A stretch of DNA of 64,000 nucleotides from contig NZ_CP107968.1 in assembly GCF_036084755.1 (NCBI RefSeq), forward strand, positions 62,001 through 126,000. The letters are read 5' to 3'. This document shows, piece after piece, positions 8,510 through 18,655 of the stretch (position 1 is its first letter; each line of letters opens with the position of its first letter). This DNA comes from Streptomyces sp. NBC_00370 (GTDB lineage Bacteria > Actinomycetota > Actinomycetes > Streptomycetales > Streptomycetaceae). A program made the position numbers and the translations under genes. Under the pieces are notes generated by a model. It was not told the DNA's origin and ran no database searches. It saw only the letters and a list, made by a program, of their open reading frames with translations.

Positions 8510-11500
8510 CTACAGCGGAATGGGCACTTCGGCGCCGTAGAGCTGCTCGATGTCCGCGTCCGACATCACGCCGGTCCACACCCGCACGTTGTCGATGAGG
8601 ACCTTCCCGGCGTTCCCGTAGGCGCCGCTCGCCAGGCGCCCCCGCCCCATGGAGAATGCTCCCGACGGCTGCCACGGCTGGTCGAACGCGACCCCGTCAC
8701 CGGTGCCCTCATCGCTTTCGGAATCGCCGATCGACCCCTGGCGTACCCCGTTGACGTACAGGAGCAACTGCTGGTGCGCTCCGTCGTAGACCCCGGTCAG
8801 CATGGACCAGTCGCCCGGGTCGACGAGCTGCGCCGCGGTGATGTCGGCCGGTACGGTCACCACTGTCGCGGCGGTGGTGTCCGCCGTGCTGCGGCCGAAG
8901 ACCCACCATCCCTGAGTGGACCCCGCGGGCTGGCTGTACCACAGGCCCCACGAATCACGTTTCGTGCCGGACTGGCCGGCGACTGCCACGGTGTGCGCCA
9001 CCGTCGTGTCGGCCAAAGACGTCGCGTCCAGCCTTGCCCATGCGGAGAGTGTGAAGTCGCCCTGCGAGTCGACGATCGGCCCCGGCGAGGATGCGTAACC
9101 GTTCGCGGTTCCGTCTGCCGACAGGACCGTTCCCTCGCCCGCGTCGTCGGTGACGAACGTCGATCCGGATCCCAAGGTGAGGGGGTGCCCGTACCCGGAC
9201 GAGTCGGCCGCGCTGAGGCCGCTGGTCTCGTTCAGCGACCACTCGGCTGCCAGTGCGGGGCGCGCCGAACCGGTGACGGGATCCGTTTCCGCTTCGAGGT
9301 CGGCTGTCTCCTGCGGGGACAGGACACGGTTCCACATCTGGATCTCGTCGACCTGGCCGGTGAAGTAGTCCGAGTACGCCGCCCCGTACTGACCGCGGGC
9401 GAACTGCAATGCCCCGGTCGCCTTCCACGGGGTGGTGAACGGCACTGGTTCGCCCTGGGCGACACCGTTGACGTACAACTGGATGGTCTGTGCCTGGGCG
9501 TCATAGACGCCTGTCAGATGGGTCCATACATTCAACAGCGGGCTCGCCGTCGAAATGGACCGCACGATGGTGGGTGTCGCGGAATCAGTCGTGTACCTGT
9601 TGAAAATCCACGCCTTGTAGGAAGTGGAGTAGTACAGCGCGAACGACGACCCCTTGGTACCGGCCTGCGCGGCGGCGACCGAGTTGTGCGAGTTGTCGGT
9701 CAGACGCACCCAGCCGGACACGGTGAACGACTTGGTGGTGTCGAGCCCGGTGCCTGTCGCAGCCGCGTAGCTCGTGGTGCCGTTGGCCGTGAGAGCCGAC
9801 CCGACCCGCGCCTGGTTCGACCAGCCAGCACCGCCGCTGAGCGTGGCCGTGTGCGCGCCAGCGCTGTCGGCAGCTGTGGCGCCGCTGCCCTCGTCGAAGG
9901 ACCACTCTCCCGTCGGGGGCGTGCCTGCGGCGACCTTGAAGTAGAACGTGACGCTGCCCGACGAGTTCCCCGCCGTGTCCCAAGCGGTGACGGTGAGCTG
10001 GTTGAGACCGCGTTCGTCGGGAGCCAGCGCCAGCGCCGTGCTGGTGGATCCAGCCGTGACAGTCTTTGTCATCTGCTTGTCGTCGTTGAGGACGTAGGTG
10101 TACTTGGTGACGTCCGTGCTGGTCGTCTTGATCGTGAACGAACCGGGCGCACCGACACCGCCGTGGTCGGCACACGAGTCCGGATCATCCGGAGCCGCAC
10201 ACGAGGGATAGTCCGTGGAGGACACCGTCGGCGCGACCGGTTTACTGGTGTCGATGTGAAAGGCGCACTTACCGATGGTCGTCCAACCCGAATACAGCGA
10301 CGCGGACGTTCCGTTGAACGAGTAGTGGTACTCCGTACGCGCCTTGAACCAATACGTCTGCCCGTTCTTCAGCGCCGGGGTCTTCCAGGTGCCGCTCTTG
10401 CCGTCCGTCGTGTAGGTCGACGGGCTTCCGGAAGCAACCTTCGGATCCGGGATATCCGGATCGTACTGATAGAGCTCGAAGTTGGGCCGCAGGGTGGACT
10501 GCGAACCATCACCCGACTGCACGATTGCCGACAGAGTCGGTGTCAGCGTCCGGATGTTCACCGCCACGCTTGAGCTCGCACCGCAAGCCAGCAACGGATC
10601 CGCAAGCTTCAGCCCGGTAGGCATGCTCGGCTTGGACACGAACGACACCGACAGGGTGGGCTTGTGATCGCTGGGGGACGAGAACTGCTTCCACGCGATC
10701 TCATCGGACTCATCAGCCCTGAGCCCGAGCGTCGTAGTCGACGCGGACTTGCCCGCCGTGTAACTCACGGCCGAGGTGGCGTTGAAGGAAACATTCCCAC
10801 CGGGGCAGTCGGAGGAATAGCCCTTAGCCGCAGACACCGTGTCGACCTGGGCGGACCAAGCAGGCTGGTGCGCCCAGGTCGTCGACGACGAGATGCTCCC
10901 GGTCCGCCACAACTCGACGTCCTTCTTGGAGCAGTTCGCCGACCACTCCTCGAGCGCCGTGAAGGTCGCCGAGAGAATCTTCTTGCCGCCCAGCGAGTGC
11001 GTGTCGAACTGGTAGAGCGAGCGGGACTTCTTGTTGTCGACGAACGCGTCGTAGCCCACACCGAGTGAGTGCGACGTCTTCCAGAACGACGTGGACGTCG
11101 AGTTCGACCACACCGCTGTCCAGCCGGAGAGCGAGGAGCTCGTTGTCTGCGGATCCAGCACCACCGGGAAGGTGGTGTCCGGGTCGTCGAGGAAGCTTTG
11201 GTCAGGCGTGACGGTCAATGAGTCCGCAGTGACATCGACATCCATCACCGACGTCCTCGCCCCCGGCTCCGGCCCGTCGACCACACCGCCCGAACCTGTC
11301 TGAGACGTGGCAGAGGCAGCCTTCCTTCTCGACGCCGCGGCGGCACCCGCCACACCGGCGGACGACGAGTCGTACATGACGGCCGTGCCGGTCGTGAACA
11401 CCGGGCGCCCCTGGTCATCGACCAGAGCCGCGCCGCCCGTCCCGGAGTCGTGGACCGACACCCCGGCGAGCGTGACGGGGAAGCGGACGGTGGACAACTC

Positions 11501-12091
11501 GGGATTTTCGGCCGCTTCCCGCGTCTTGACGACCAAGTTCTCACTGAACCCGTCGGCGGTAGCTCGCACCACCAAGTCGACACCCGGCATCACCTCGGCG
11601 TACGTGGCCGTGGGGCCGACGAGTGTGGGGCGGGGCAGCGGCCAAGGGGACTGCACCGTGTAGCGTCTGGAACCGTCCTCAATGCTGGCAAGGGCGCCGG
11701 AACCTCCGCCCGAGAACGCGAGGCCGGCGGCCGCGGCGGCCGGCACGACCATGCCCGACGGGTCCGTCTTCAGGTCGGTGTCCACATCCACCCACGCCGA
11801 CCCCTGCTTCACCCGGACGGGCTCCGCACTGACCTGCATAGTGAACGTACCGTCAGGCTGCGCCGTGACCAACTGCGTCGGAGTTGTCTCCGACGCCACG
11901 TCAACCGGCTGCCCGGACGCAGCAGCGCGCGCCGATGCGGCAGCCTGGGCCGACAACCCGGCCGCCCCCGCGCCCACGGAGGAACCGGACGAGCTCCCAC
12001 TCTGAGCCGCATGCGCCGACTGTGGACCGAACCCCCCGAAAACCTGCGCGACCAACGCCGCGGACACCAACCAGACACAGCGCGCAGACAT
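8510..12091 (-). CDS. Secreted DNRLRE/LamG-domain protein paired with the Rhs toxin
   Basis: This is an exported protein of about 1193 residues. I chose the ATG at 12091 because it starts a classic signal peptide (MSARCVWLVSAALVAQVFGG, then an AHA-A cleavage site) and has AAGGAG upstream; an in-frame start at 12175 would bury the signal. After a variable region comes a DNRLRE-like segment at about 320-480 (WTAVWSNSTSTSFWKTS, YQFDTHSLGGKKILSATF). Fibronectin-like stretches follow, then two LamG/concanavalin-like jellyroll domains (GEWSFDEGSGATAADSAG at about 730 and AAEWSLNETSGLSAADSSG at about 945), each with LYVNGV strands. Such proteins regularly precede Rhs genes in Streptomyces and may act in display or delivery of the toxin at the cell surface; that role is inferred from conserved neighbourhood. 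It carries no enzymatic motif I can see. Confidence 0.88.
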   Translation of the reverse strand: MSARCVWLVSAALVAQVFGGFGPQSAHAAQSGSSSGSSVGAGAAGLSAQAAASARAAASGQPVDVASETTPTQLVTAQPDGTFTMQVSAEPVRVKQGSAWVDVDTDLKTDPSGMVVPAAAAAGLAFSGGGSGALASIEDGSRRYTVQSPWPLPRPTLVGPTATYAEVMPGVDLVVRATADGFSENLVVKTREAAENPELSTVRFPVTLAGVSVHDSGTGGAALVDDQGRPVFTTGTAVMYDSSSAGVAGAAAASRRKAASATSQTGSGGVVDGPEPGARTSVMDVDVTADSLTVTPDQSFLDDPDTTFPVVLDPQTTSSSLSGWTAVWSNSTSTSFWKTSHSLGVGYDAFVDNKKSRSLYQFDTHSLGGKKILSATFTALEEWSANCSKKDVELWRTGSISSSTTWAHQPAWSAQVDTVSAAKGYSSDCPGGNVSFNATSAVSYTAGKSASTTTLGLRADESDEIAWKQFSSPSDHKPTLSVSFVSKPSMPTGLKLADPLLACGASSSVAVNIRTLTPTLSAIVQSGDGSQSTLRPNFELYQYDPDIPDPKVASGSPSTYTTDGKSGTWKTPALKNGQTYWFKARTEYHYSFNGTSASLYSGWTTIGKCAFHIDTSKPVAPTVSSTDYPSCAAPDDPDSCADHGGVGAPGSFTIKTTSTDVTKYTYVLNDDKQMTKTVTAGSTSTALALAPDERGLNQLTVTAWDTAGNSSGSVTFYFKVAAGTPPTGEWSFDEGSGATAADSAGAHTATLSGGAGWSNQARVGSALTANGTTSYAAATGTGLDTTKSFTVSGWVRLTDNSHNSVAAAQAGTKGSSFALYYSTSYKAWIFNRYTTDSATPTIVRSISTASPLLNVWTHLTGVYDAQAQTIQLYVNGVAQGEPVPFTTPWKATGALQFARGQYGAAYSDYFTGQVDEIQMWNRVLSPQETADLEAETDPVTGSARPALAAEWSLNETSGLSAADSSGYGHPLTLGSGSTFVTDDAGEGTVLSADGTANGYASSPGPIVDSQGDFTLSAWARLDATSLADTTVAHTVAVAGQSGTKRDSWGLWYSQPAGSTQGWWVFGRSTADTTAATVVTVPADITAAQLVDPGDWSMLTGVYDGAHQQLLLYVNGVRQGSIGDSESDEGTGDGVAFDQPWQPSGAFSMGRGRLASGAYGNAGKVLIDNVRVWTGVMSDADIEQLYGAEVPIPL

Positions 12092-12392
12092 GCGTCTGCC
12101 GCACTCCTTGGACGATCTGGACGTCAACACCGAGCCCCACCCCACTGCTTGAACAGCGCAAGCGCCGTTCCCCACCCCTTGAGCCCGTTACGTGGGCCCT
12201 GCAGCTATCAAGCTGCGATCTTGGCAGGCCCAGACCGATAAACGGGTCAACCGCTCACCATGAAAACGTCAGGCACCGGTTGAGATTCAGCAAAATAGTC
12301 AAACTTCCTCCACGAAACTTCACGAATGGTTCACCTGCTTCCGGATGCGCTTTGCCCCCAAAGGTTCCATCGCGAGGGGCGGTTGAGATCTA

Positions 12393-12424
12393 GTGCTGTG
12401 ACCGGGTTGGTTCGCCGGGTTGGT
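12393..12424 (+). repeat. IS630 left terminal inverted repeat
   Basis: This 32-bp repeat matches the reverse complement of 13598-13629 base for base. It is preceded by the TA target dinucleotide. Confidence 0.9.
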
Positions 12425-13586
12425 CAGGCCGCGGTGGTGAGGGGGCGTCCGCCCCAGCGGATGCCTTTCTCGCTTCGGATGCGGGCGCGTTCCTTGCGTT
12501 CGGCGGCCAAGTCGTCGCGGTGGCGGGCGTTGGCGTTGCGCCAGCGCAGGTAGGAGTGCAGGGCCCGGGTCTGCACCGTGTGATTGGGGTAGTTCGAGTT
12601 GGCGATGGTGAACTGCCGCAGCGGCCCCAAGTGCGCCTCGATCGGGTTCGCCCACGAGGCGTAGGTCGGCGTGAAACACAGCTCGACCTTGTTCTTCCGC
12701 GCCCAGCGGCGGATGTCGGCGCCCTTGTGGGCCGAGAGATTGTCCATGATCACGTAGATCGGGGCACCGTCCGGGCGGGCGGCGCGGATCGACTTCAGCG
12801 CGGCCAGTGGTTCCCGGCGCCTTGCCTGCCGCGGTTCACGCCCCACAAGCTGTCGTCACCGACCGAGTAGCAGCCGTGGAAATACCGGACTCCATGGGTG
12901 CGGTGGTAAGTGGCCGGCAGCCGGTCGGGATGTCCTTGCTCGGCCCAGCCCGAGCCCGCCGTGGGCCGGATCCCGAGCGGCCCGAACTCGTCGAAGGCGA
13001 ACACCCGGTCCGGGAAGCGGTCCAGAACCTCCTCGATGCGGTCGAGCTTGGTGTCACGCTCGGGGTCCGGGGACTCCTTCCACGTCTTGGTGCACTGGAA
13101 GGTGATGCCGCGGCGCGCGAGCAGGCACCGTAACGCCTCGCGTCCGATACGGATCACCCGGCCGTGCACTTTGCGCAGGTAGGCGACCAGCTTCCGCAGC
13201 GACCAGCGGGTGAAGGGCCGGCCCAGCTTGACCGGGCGGGTGGTGGCCGTCGCGATGACGAAATCCTCGTCGTCAGGACTGAGTTGGCGGGGACGGCCTC
13301 CCGCCCACTGAGGGTCCAGGCAGGCCAGGCCGATCTCGTTGAACCGGTGGATCACGTCCCGGACGCTGTCCTCGTCGGCCTGCACCAGCTGGGCGATCAC
13401 CGGCACGCGGTTCCCGCCGGCCGAGGCCAGCAGCATCATCGCCCGCCGGTAACGCACCGTGCTGGTGCTGCCCCGGCGCACGATCTGCTGCAGCTTCTGC
13501 CCCTCCTGGTCGGTCAGTCTGCGCACACGGACAGGCTCGGCCACCGCACCTCCAGCGGTCGGATCGGACGTCACCCCAACATCCAA
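12424..13586 (-). pseudogene. IS630-family DDE transposase in two frames
   Basis: The first frame (13586 to 12795) has the N-terminal helix-turn-helix (VIAQLVQADEDSVRDVIHRF, then CLDPQWAGGRPRQLS), the RWSLRKLVAYLRK linker and the first catalytic Asp in VFAFDEFGPL. The second frame (12846 to 12424) supplies YVIMDNLSAHKG with the second Asp and SWANPIEAHLGPLR with the catalytic Glu. The frames overlap at 12795-12846, where the protein should read through GVNR...PLAALKSIRAARPD. Either a programmed shift joins them, as in some IS630 members, or a 1-base indel has broken the gene. I favour the indel slightly, since I see no clear slippery run. Confidence 0.8.
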
Positions 13587-13597
13587 CCGCCACGACC

Positions 13598-13629
13598 ACC
13601 AACCCGGCGAACCAACCCGGTCACAGCAC
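13598..13629 (-). repeat. IS630 right terminal inverted repeat
   Basis: This 32-bp repeat is the perfect partner of 12393-12424. It is followed by the second TA. Confidence 0.9.
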
Positions 13630-13665
13630 TAGATAAAAGGTCTTCGGGCTCATGATGGAGAGGCA

Positions 13666-13962
13666 GTGGAATTGCTGGCCATTCCACAGGAGCCGCAGAA
13701 AGGCGTCGTGCCGTCGCGCTCATGGCTCTCCTCGGATTCGCTCCAACACGCACCGAAGCTCGCGAAGTCGGCTGTCCAGGTCCTGAAGGCTCAATACGAC
13801 GCGAGCCTCGACCCCTCGTCCGGCTTCTCCGTCCACCCGCTCCTCGTACCGCTCGTCAACGAACTGGGAGACGAGGGCGAATCATGGCCCCGGATCAATT
13901 ATTTCACGACGCGTGAGAGGCAGACGAACCGGTGTTGCTACTCTCCGCGCCATGCCTCATGA
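13666..13962 (+). CDS. Hypothetical protein, 98 residues
   Basis: I do not recognise this protein. Codons end mostly in G or C, which supports coding. The GTG start at 13666 has a GGAG five bases upstream, only 37 bp from the IS630 right end. The sequence is amphipathic with no membrane helix (WLSSDSLQHAPKLAKSAVQV is a probable helix). The IS insertion may have removed its original promoter, or the 5' part of a longer gene, although an in-frame stop lies at the IS junction. The last 20 codons lose the bias, so the true end may be an altered tail. Confidence 0.4.
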   Translation: MELLAIPQEPQKGVVPSRSWLSSDSLQHAPKLAKSAVQVLKAQYDASLDPSSGFSVHPLLVPLVNELGDEGESWPRINYFTTRERQTNRCCYSPRHAS

Positions 13963-14215
13963 AGCAGCACGCAAGATGCGCTCTCCGATCCTGTCCATCC
14001 ACCCGTACATACCGGCCGTTGAGCAACAGGGCGATGTGATCTGTTCCATGGCCTCGCGCGGCGACTGCGATCACAGGCTCGTCGCGGAGGTGCGCCCCGA
14101 TTTCAGCGACGGCACCACACCCCGCTGGCGGGTGTGCGGCCAGTGGCTGACCAGCCACCCGTCAGCCGTCGCCCACATCACCACGAACGGTTTCCAGGAA
14201 CCCACCGTCCCTTGA
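13952..14215 (+). CDS. Hypothetical protein, 87 residues
   Basis: A short soluble protein without a recognised domain. It contains two cysteines (VICSMASRGDCDH) and a C-terminal WRVCGQWLTSHPSAVAHI stretch. It overlaps the end of the preceding small frame by 11 bp. Codon bias supports coding more clearly than the start, which lacks a good ribosome site. No neighbour suggests a role. Confidence 0.4.
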   Translation: MPHEAARKMRSPILSIHPYIPAVEQQGDVICSMASRGDCDHRLVAEVRPDFSDGTTPRWRVCGQWLTSHPSAVAHITTNGFQEPTVP

Positions 14216-14892
<677 letters not shown>

Positions 14893-16011
14893 ATGAACCC
14901 GTACAACTCTCCAACCCCAGTCCCCGCCCCGTCCCACCCCTGGTGGAAGACGACACCAGCCTTGCTCGGCCTGCTCGCGCTGGTCGCCCTGCTCAGTGCG
15001 TTCAGTCTCGCCCTGGGTTTCCTGGTGATGATCGCCGCCGTGGTGGCCGTGTGGGTGCTGTCACCGTGGCGCTGGTTCGCGCGGATCTGCGCGACGTTCG
15101 GTGCCCTACTGCTCCTGACGGTCGGCGCCGGCCTGGGTGGACAGCTCGACGACAGCGGGACAGGCAAGGCCGATGCCAAGACGGGCGACGAGGTCCGCGC
15201 GAGCGGCAAAGCCGTCTCCGTGTCACCGAGCGCGTCCAGGCCCGCCAAGGCCGCTGACTACACCGGTCGGCCGCTGAACGAGGCGGAGAAGGAAGCGCGC
15301 TCCGCCGGTTACGCGGCCATCAACCATGATGCGGCTGACGAGGATCGCGTGATCATCCTGCGGTCAGGATGGACCGTGTGCTTCCAGAGTTCCGACGCTG
15401 CCGCGAAGACCATCGACTTCGCGGCCGTCAGGAGCTCGGAGCCGTGCCCCGAGAGGGACGGCGGCCCGCTCCCCTGGCCGAAGATGCCGAATGTCGTCGG
15501 CGCCACCTACAACAAGGCCGTCGAGGATCTGAAGCAAGCCGGTGTCGACCTCGACCGCGTCACGCTCGACGACGTCTACCTCGACATCGACACTCCGACC
15601 GCCGAAGAAGCCGCGGAGGACGGCGACGACTGGCGGGTGTGTTTCCAGTCCCCGGACAAGGGAACCATGGCCGACTCCGCCACCACGGTCCGCCTCGATC
15701 TGGGCCAGTGGACCGACGCCGACCTCGTGCGGCATTGCCCGTCGGAGAAGGACACGACCTACAAGATCCCGGCCAACGACCCCGACTACGACGACGACAG
15801 CGACAGCGACAGCAGCACGGACCGCGACAGCACTGCCCCGCACAGCGACTCCTCATCCTCCGGCAGCTCGACCGGCGGCGGCACGAGCGTGGGCACGGTC
15901 CACCCCGGCTCGTTCTGCTCCCCACCCGGAGCGACCGGCGTCAGCCGGGCAGGGACCCCCATGGTCTGCGGTCCCGGGTCCGACGGCCGCAACCGCTGGC
16001 ATAGTGCCTGA
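14893..16011 (+). CDS. Membrane protein with PASTA-like extracellular repeats
   Basis: This 372-residue protein has an N-terminal cluster of two or three hydrophobic helices within residues 22-85, separated by a short SPWRWFAR loop. Its outer part contains two PASTA-like modules with the MPNVVGATYNKAVEDLKQAG signature (about residue 199) and a preceding related YTGRPLNEAEKEARSAGY block. Two VCFQS strand motifs recur, each before a CP pair. A low-complexity Asp/Ser stretch (about 298-333) leads to a Cys-containing tail ending FCSPPGATGVSRAGTPMVC. PASTA domains bind peptidoglycan or muropeptides in Ser/Thr kinases and penicillin-binding proteins; here there is no kinase, so this may be a wall-sensing or wall-associated protein (inference). 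The ATG at 14893 fits the helices. The gene stands alone. Confidence 0.7.
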   Translation: MNPYNSPTPVPAPSHPWWKTTPALLGLLALVALLSAFSLALGFLVMIAAVVAVWVLSPWRWFARICATFGALLLLTVGAGLGGQLDDSGTGKADAKTGDEVRASGKAVSVSPSASRPAKAADYTGRPLNEAEKEARSAGYAAINHDAADEDRVIILRSGWTVCFQSSDAAAKTIDFAAVRSSEPCPERDGGPLPWPKMPNVVGATYNKAVEDLKQAGVDLDRVTLDDVYLDIDTPTAEEAAEDGDDWRVCFQSPDKGTMADSATTVRLDLGQWTDADLVRHCPSEKDTTYKIPANDPDYDDDSDSDSSTDRDSTAPHSDSSSSGSSTGGGTSVGTVHPGSFCSPPGATGVSRAGTPMVCGPGSDGRNRWHSA

Positions 16012-16047
16012 TCAACCGCTCAGAAGTCCCCGCTACCAGGAGCCCCA

Positions 16048-16900
16048 GTGCCGTACGCAGAGGACGAGGACACCCGCAATGTCCAGACCGCCGTCATCGG
16101 CCGCGCCGAGTCGGACTGGCCGGCGTTCCTGCCGTACGACCGTGACGACTTCGACCAGTTCATGCGGGGTCGGTCACGCGACGACGTCTACTGCGGAATC
16201 CTGCTCGGCGGGTGCGGCAAGAAGCTGACCCCGAGGCGGTACACGGACAAGAAGTGCCACTTCGCGCACCGGCCGCCCGTGCCCTGCCGCCGCACGGAGA
16301 TCGGCGAGGACAGCGCCGATCACCTCTACATGGGGCGAGCCGTGGCCGACTGGCTGACGGAGCAGGGGCCAGCGGGCGGTCCAGCCCGTCTACAGACCCA
16401 AGGGGCACCAGGTACGCGACGCCGTTGACGTGTCCTACAAGGCTGGACGCGGGCTCATACGCGTCCAGCTCGCCCGGCACTCGAAGCGCGAGTGGGAACA
16501 GGCCGACGCAGAGCTTCGGGCCGGGCCGCCCGGAACTCGACTGGCTCTTCGGGCCCGACAGTCTCCTCGCCAACTGGCAGATCGAGCGACACGGGTACGC
16601 CCTTCGCGTGCAGTGCCGGTCTTTCAGGGCGACGCGAGCGGTGGAGATCGGGACTCAGTTCCCCGACATGTCCGTGGAGTGGACCTCGCTCTCGGAGTGC
16701 ACGCTCACTCCCGAAGGCATCGTCACCCCGAGTCTCGTGCACACTCCGAACGGCATCGTTCCACGCCGTGACGTACCGGCGGAGCCGGCGCTTCCCCCGA
16801 GCCGTTGGCGTACGCCTCACGGCGTTGCGCCGTCCAGCCCGAAGCCCACGAGTCCCACGCCTCAGCAAGCGGGACCACTGGTCGATGTCCAGACCGCCCG
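16048..16900 (+). pseudogene. CoiA-like protein gene broken by two frameshifts
   Basis: The N-terminal frame (from ATG 16048) reads EDEDTRNVQTAVIGRAESDW, then LLGGCGKKLTPRRYTDKKCH with FAHRPP, resembling the Cys/FAHRP start of the CoiA competence-like nuclease family. At about 16375 the frame shifts to VYRPKGHQVRDAVDVSYKAG and RGLIRVQLARHSKREWEQ. Near 16520 it shifts again to GRPELDWLFGPDSLLANWQ, YALRVQCRSFRATRAVEIGT and EWTSLSECTLTPEG. All three pieces join into one continuous protein only by adding or dropping bases, so the gene is broken. The 3' end is uncertain; the third frame stays open far beyond, opposite the next gene. CoiA assignment rests on the short Cys-rich motif and is tentative. 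Confidence 0.6.
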
Positions 16901-16980
16901 GGGCGGTGGCAGTCTGCTGGTCGTAGTAGGAGAACCGGGTCCCCGAGACGACCTTGCATCCCGGCTCGCAAGCTCATCGC

Positions 16981-17009
16981 AGGCCGACACCGCACCGCGG
17001 TGTCGGCCT
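16981..17009. terminator. Bidirectional hairpin between convergent genes
   Basis: A perfect 13-bp stem (AGGCCGACACCGC / GCGGTGTCGGCCT) with a 3-nt loop lies between the rightward CoiA-like pseudogene and the leftward C39-type peptidase gene. It could terminate both. Confidence 0.75.
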
Positions 17010-17072
17010 GTGCGCGCGTTCCTGGCGACGTGGCCTTCCCTCGCTGCCTCCTGGACACCGAGGGGAGCTTGT

Positions 17073-17681
17073 TCAGGTCAGGGACACGCCACGGCTACCG
17101 AAGAACTCGTCGAACTCCGCTGCGGGGAGGCTCGCAGTACGGGCCTGCCCGGTGTGTCCGGATGGGTTGCGGAAGTGGACCGTGTCGCCATGGCGCCCGG
17201 TGACGAGGACAAGGTGGCCGCCTTTGCCTGCGGCGGGGTTCTCGGGACGGCGGATCTCCTTGTGCACGGAGGCCATCACCAGCCGGCCGTCGTCAAGCAG
17301 AGCGAGCAGATCATCGGTGGTCAGAGTCGGGTGTACCTCCGCACGCACGGGATGGACATCCTCTACGTACTGGGCGAAGGGGGCGTAGATCAGGCCGCAG
17401 ATCACTCCGGTGTCCGGGTCCTCGGTGTACGCGCCGTACTTCCGGGCGCCGTCAAGGAGTTCGAACAGGGTAGGTGCGTCGCCGGTTCGGGCGAGGAGGG
17501 CCATGCGCAGGCAGGCGATGCCGCACATGTGGCCGCACCACCGGCCGTAGGTGTCGAGGTCGGGGGCGCCGGACTCGGCCCAGCGCGGGTCGTCTCCATG
17601 GGCGCGGCCCTGGTAGGCGAAGGCGGCGATCAGATCCGGGCTGGCGTACTGCGTGATGGTGGGGAACGGGTGATCAGGCAC
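17073..17681 (-). CDS. C39-family cysteine peptidase-like protein
   Basis: This 202-residue protein has the papain-fold C39 pattern. The candidate catalytic Cys is in YGRWCGHMCGIACLRMALLA (Cys53 or Cys49). The His is in GGHLVLVTGRHGD and the Asn in VHFRNPSGH. No signal peptide, membrane helix or transporter domain is present, so it is a free-standing, probably cytosolic relative rather than a bacteriocin exporter. I chose the GTG at 17681, which has GGAAGGA eight bases upstream; an ATG at 17705 would lie before this site. Its start overlaps the end of the upstream dehydratase relic by 8 bp, so translation was probably once coupled to it. Substrate unknown. Confidence 0.7.
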   Translation of the reverse strand: MPDHPFPTITQYASPDLIAAFAYQGRAHGDDPRWAESGAPDLDTYGRWCGHMCGIACLRMALLARTGDAPTLFELLDGARKYGAYTEDPDTGVICGLIYAPFAQYVEDVHPVRAEVHPTLTTDDLLALLDDGRLVMASVHKEIRRPENPAAGKGGHLVLVTGRHGDTVHFRNPSGHTGQARTASLPAAEFDEFFGSRGVSLT

Positions 17682-18308
17682 GGGCGGGTTCCTTCCGGTG
17701 AGCACTCTGGCTGATCAGCCGGTGGAAAGTAGGCCAGTCCACCCCGCCGCCGGAGATCACTACCCCGATCATCCCCGATTCGTGGGGCACGAGGCCGCCA
17801 AGGACCGTGGCAGGGCGCAGACGCCGCTCGACTCGGCGACAACCTTCAGGTGCCGGAACGCGAATGCCATGGCGGTGGTGACGCGCCTGTCGGCGACGAT
17901 CACCACCGCGTCGAGCAGCCGGAAGCTGACGGCCCAGGTCAGCGGTGAGAGGCTGCTGTGCCCGAAGCCGTCGCCGATGGTGGCGGGTGCTTCGGGGAGG
18001 GCGATGCGCTGGCCGCAGCGTAGGGAGAGCAGGGTGTCGGCTCCCTCCTGTGGCTCCACGCCGATGACTTTGATGCCGGGGTGGAGGTGCTTGGCGATGG
18101 TGGCGGTTCCGGCGGCAAGGCCGCCGCCGCCGACGGGGACGACAAGGGTCTCGATCTCGGGGTGGTCGGTGACCGCCGCCCAGCTCCGAGGGGTCGTTGA
18201 ACGGCTCGTCTCCGCTGGCCAGTGGCAGGTCGAGGACCCGCCTATCGTGATTGTCAGCGATGCTGGCGGGTGCAACGATCCGGCGGGCGAAGGATTCAGT
18301 CGTGCCAT
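17674..18308 (-). pseudogene. Threonine/serine dehydratase relic, C-terminal part, frameshifted
   Basis: The middle frame carries the PLP-phosphate glycine loop LVVPVGGGGLAAGTATIAKH and GIKVIGVEPQEGAD, then SFRLLDAVVIVADRRVTTAM. The upstream piece (SFARRIVAPASIADNHD) and the C-terminal piece (GLVPHESGMIGVVISGGGVD, then WPTFHRLI) are in a different frame. At least two indels are needed to join them. The N-terminal PLP-lysine region (SxKxR) is absent, so the gene is truncated and broken. It belonged to the fold-type II threonine ammonia-lyase family. It ends overlapping the C39 peptidase start. Confidence 0.75.
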
Positions 18309-18655
18309 TGGGCGAGCACCCAGCCGACCAATAGCGATCCGACATGCCGGAAAGCGCCGGAGAGAAGGCTCAGGGACATCAAACGTGGCCAGGACATACC
18401 CCGCTGGCAGGGATCGGACTGCGCGGGCGAGGTGCCGGGGCAGTTGTGGCCCGCGGGCTCTGCTGTGGTCATGGAAAAGTCCTCTCTGGGTGGATGGCAG
18501 GCATGCAGAATCCGGCCAGGAACAGGGAAAGACGGCGGACTGTCAACCGGGCGGGCTGCCAGGTGGCCTGTGCTTTCGATCGTGGCAGCGACCGTGCGGC
18601 TGACGCACGCTCAAGGCGGCTCTGTCTGGAGCGGAAACGCTGTATTTTCCAGATC

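Larger units (their letters stand above)
12393..13629 (-). mobile_element. IS630-family insertion sequence, complete ends
   Basis: Perfect 32-bp inverted repeats (12393-12424 and 13598-13629, starting GTGCTGTGACCGGGTTGG) bound a 1237-bp element. It is flanked on both sides by TA (12391-12392 and 13630-13631), the target duplication expected of IS630/Tc1-type elements. The transposase is read leftward. The ends are intact, so a complete transposase supplied in trans could still move it. Confidence 0.9.

Noticed and set aside
8774..10573. Plus-strand frame of 599 residues opposite the LamG gene
   Set aside because: Arg/Gly-rich antisense frame without codon bias or domains; the minus strand carries two clear LamG domains.
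16901..17714. Continuation of the CoiA-like third frame to 17714
   Set aside because: Beyond about 16900 it runs through a terminator hairpin and antisense to the C39-type peptidase gene.
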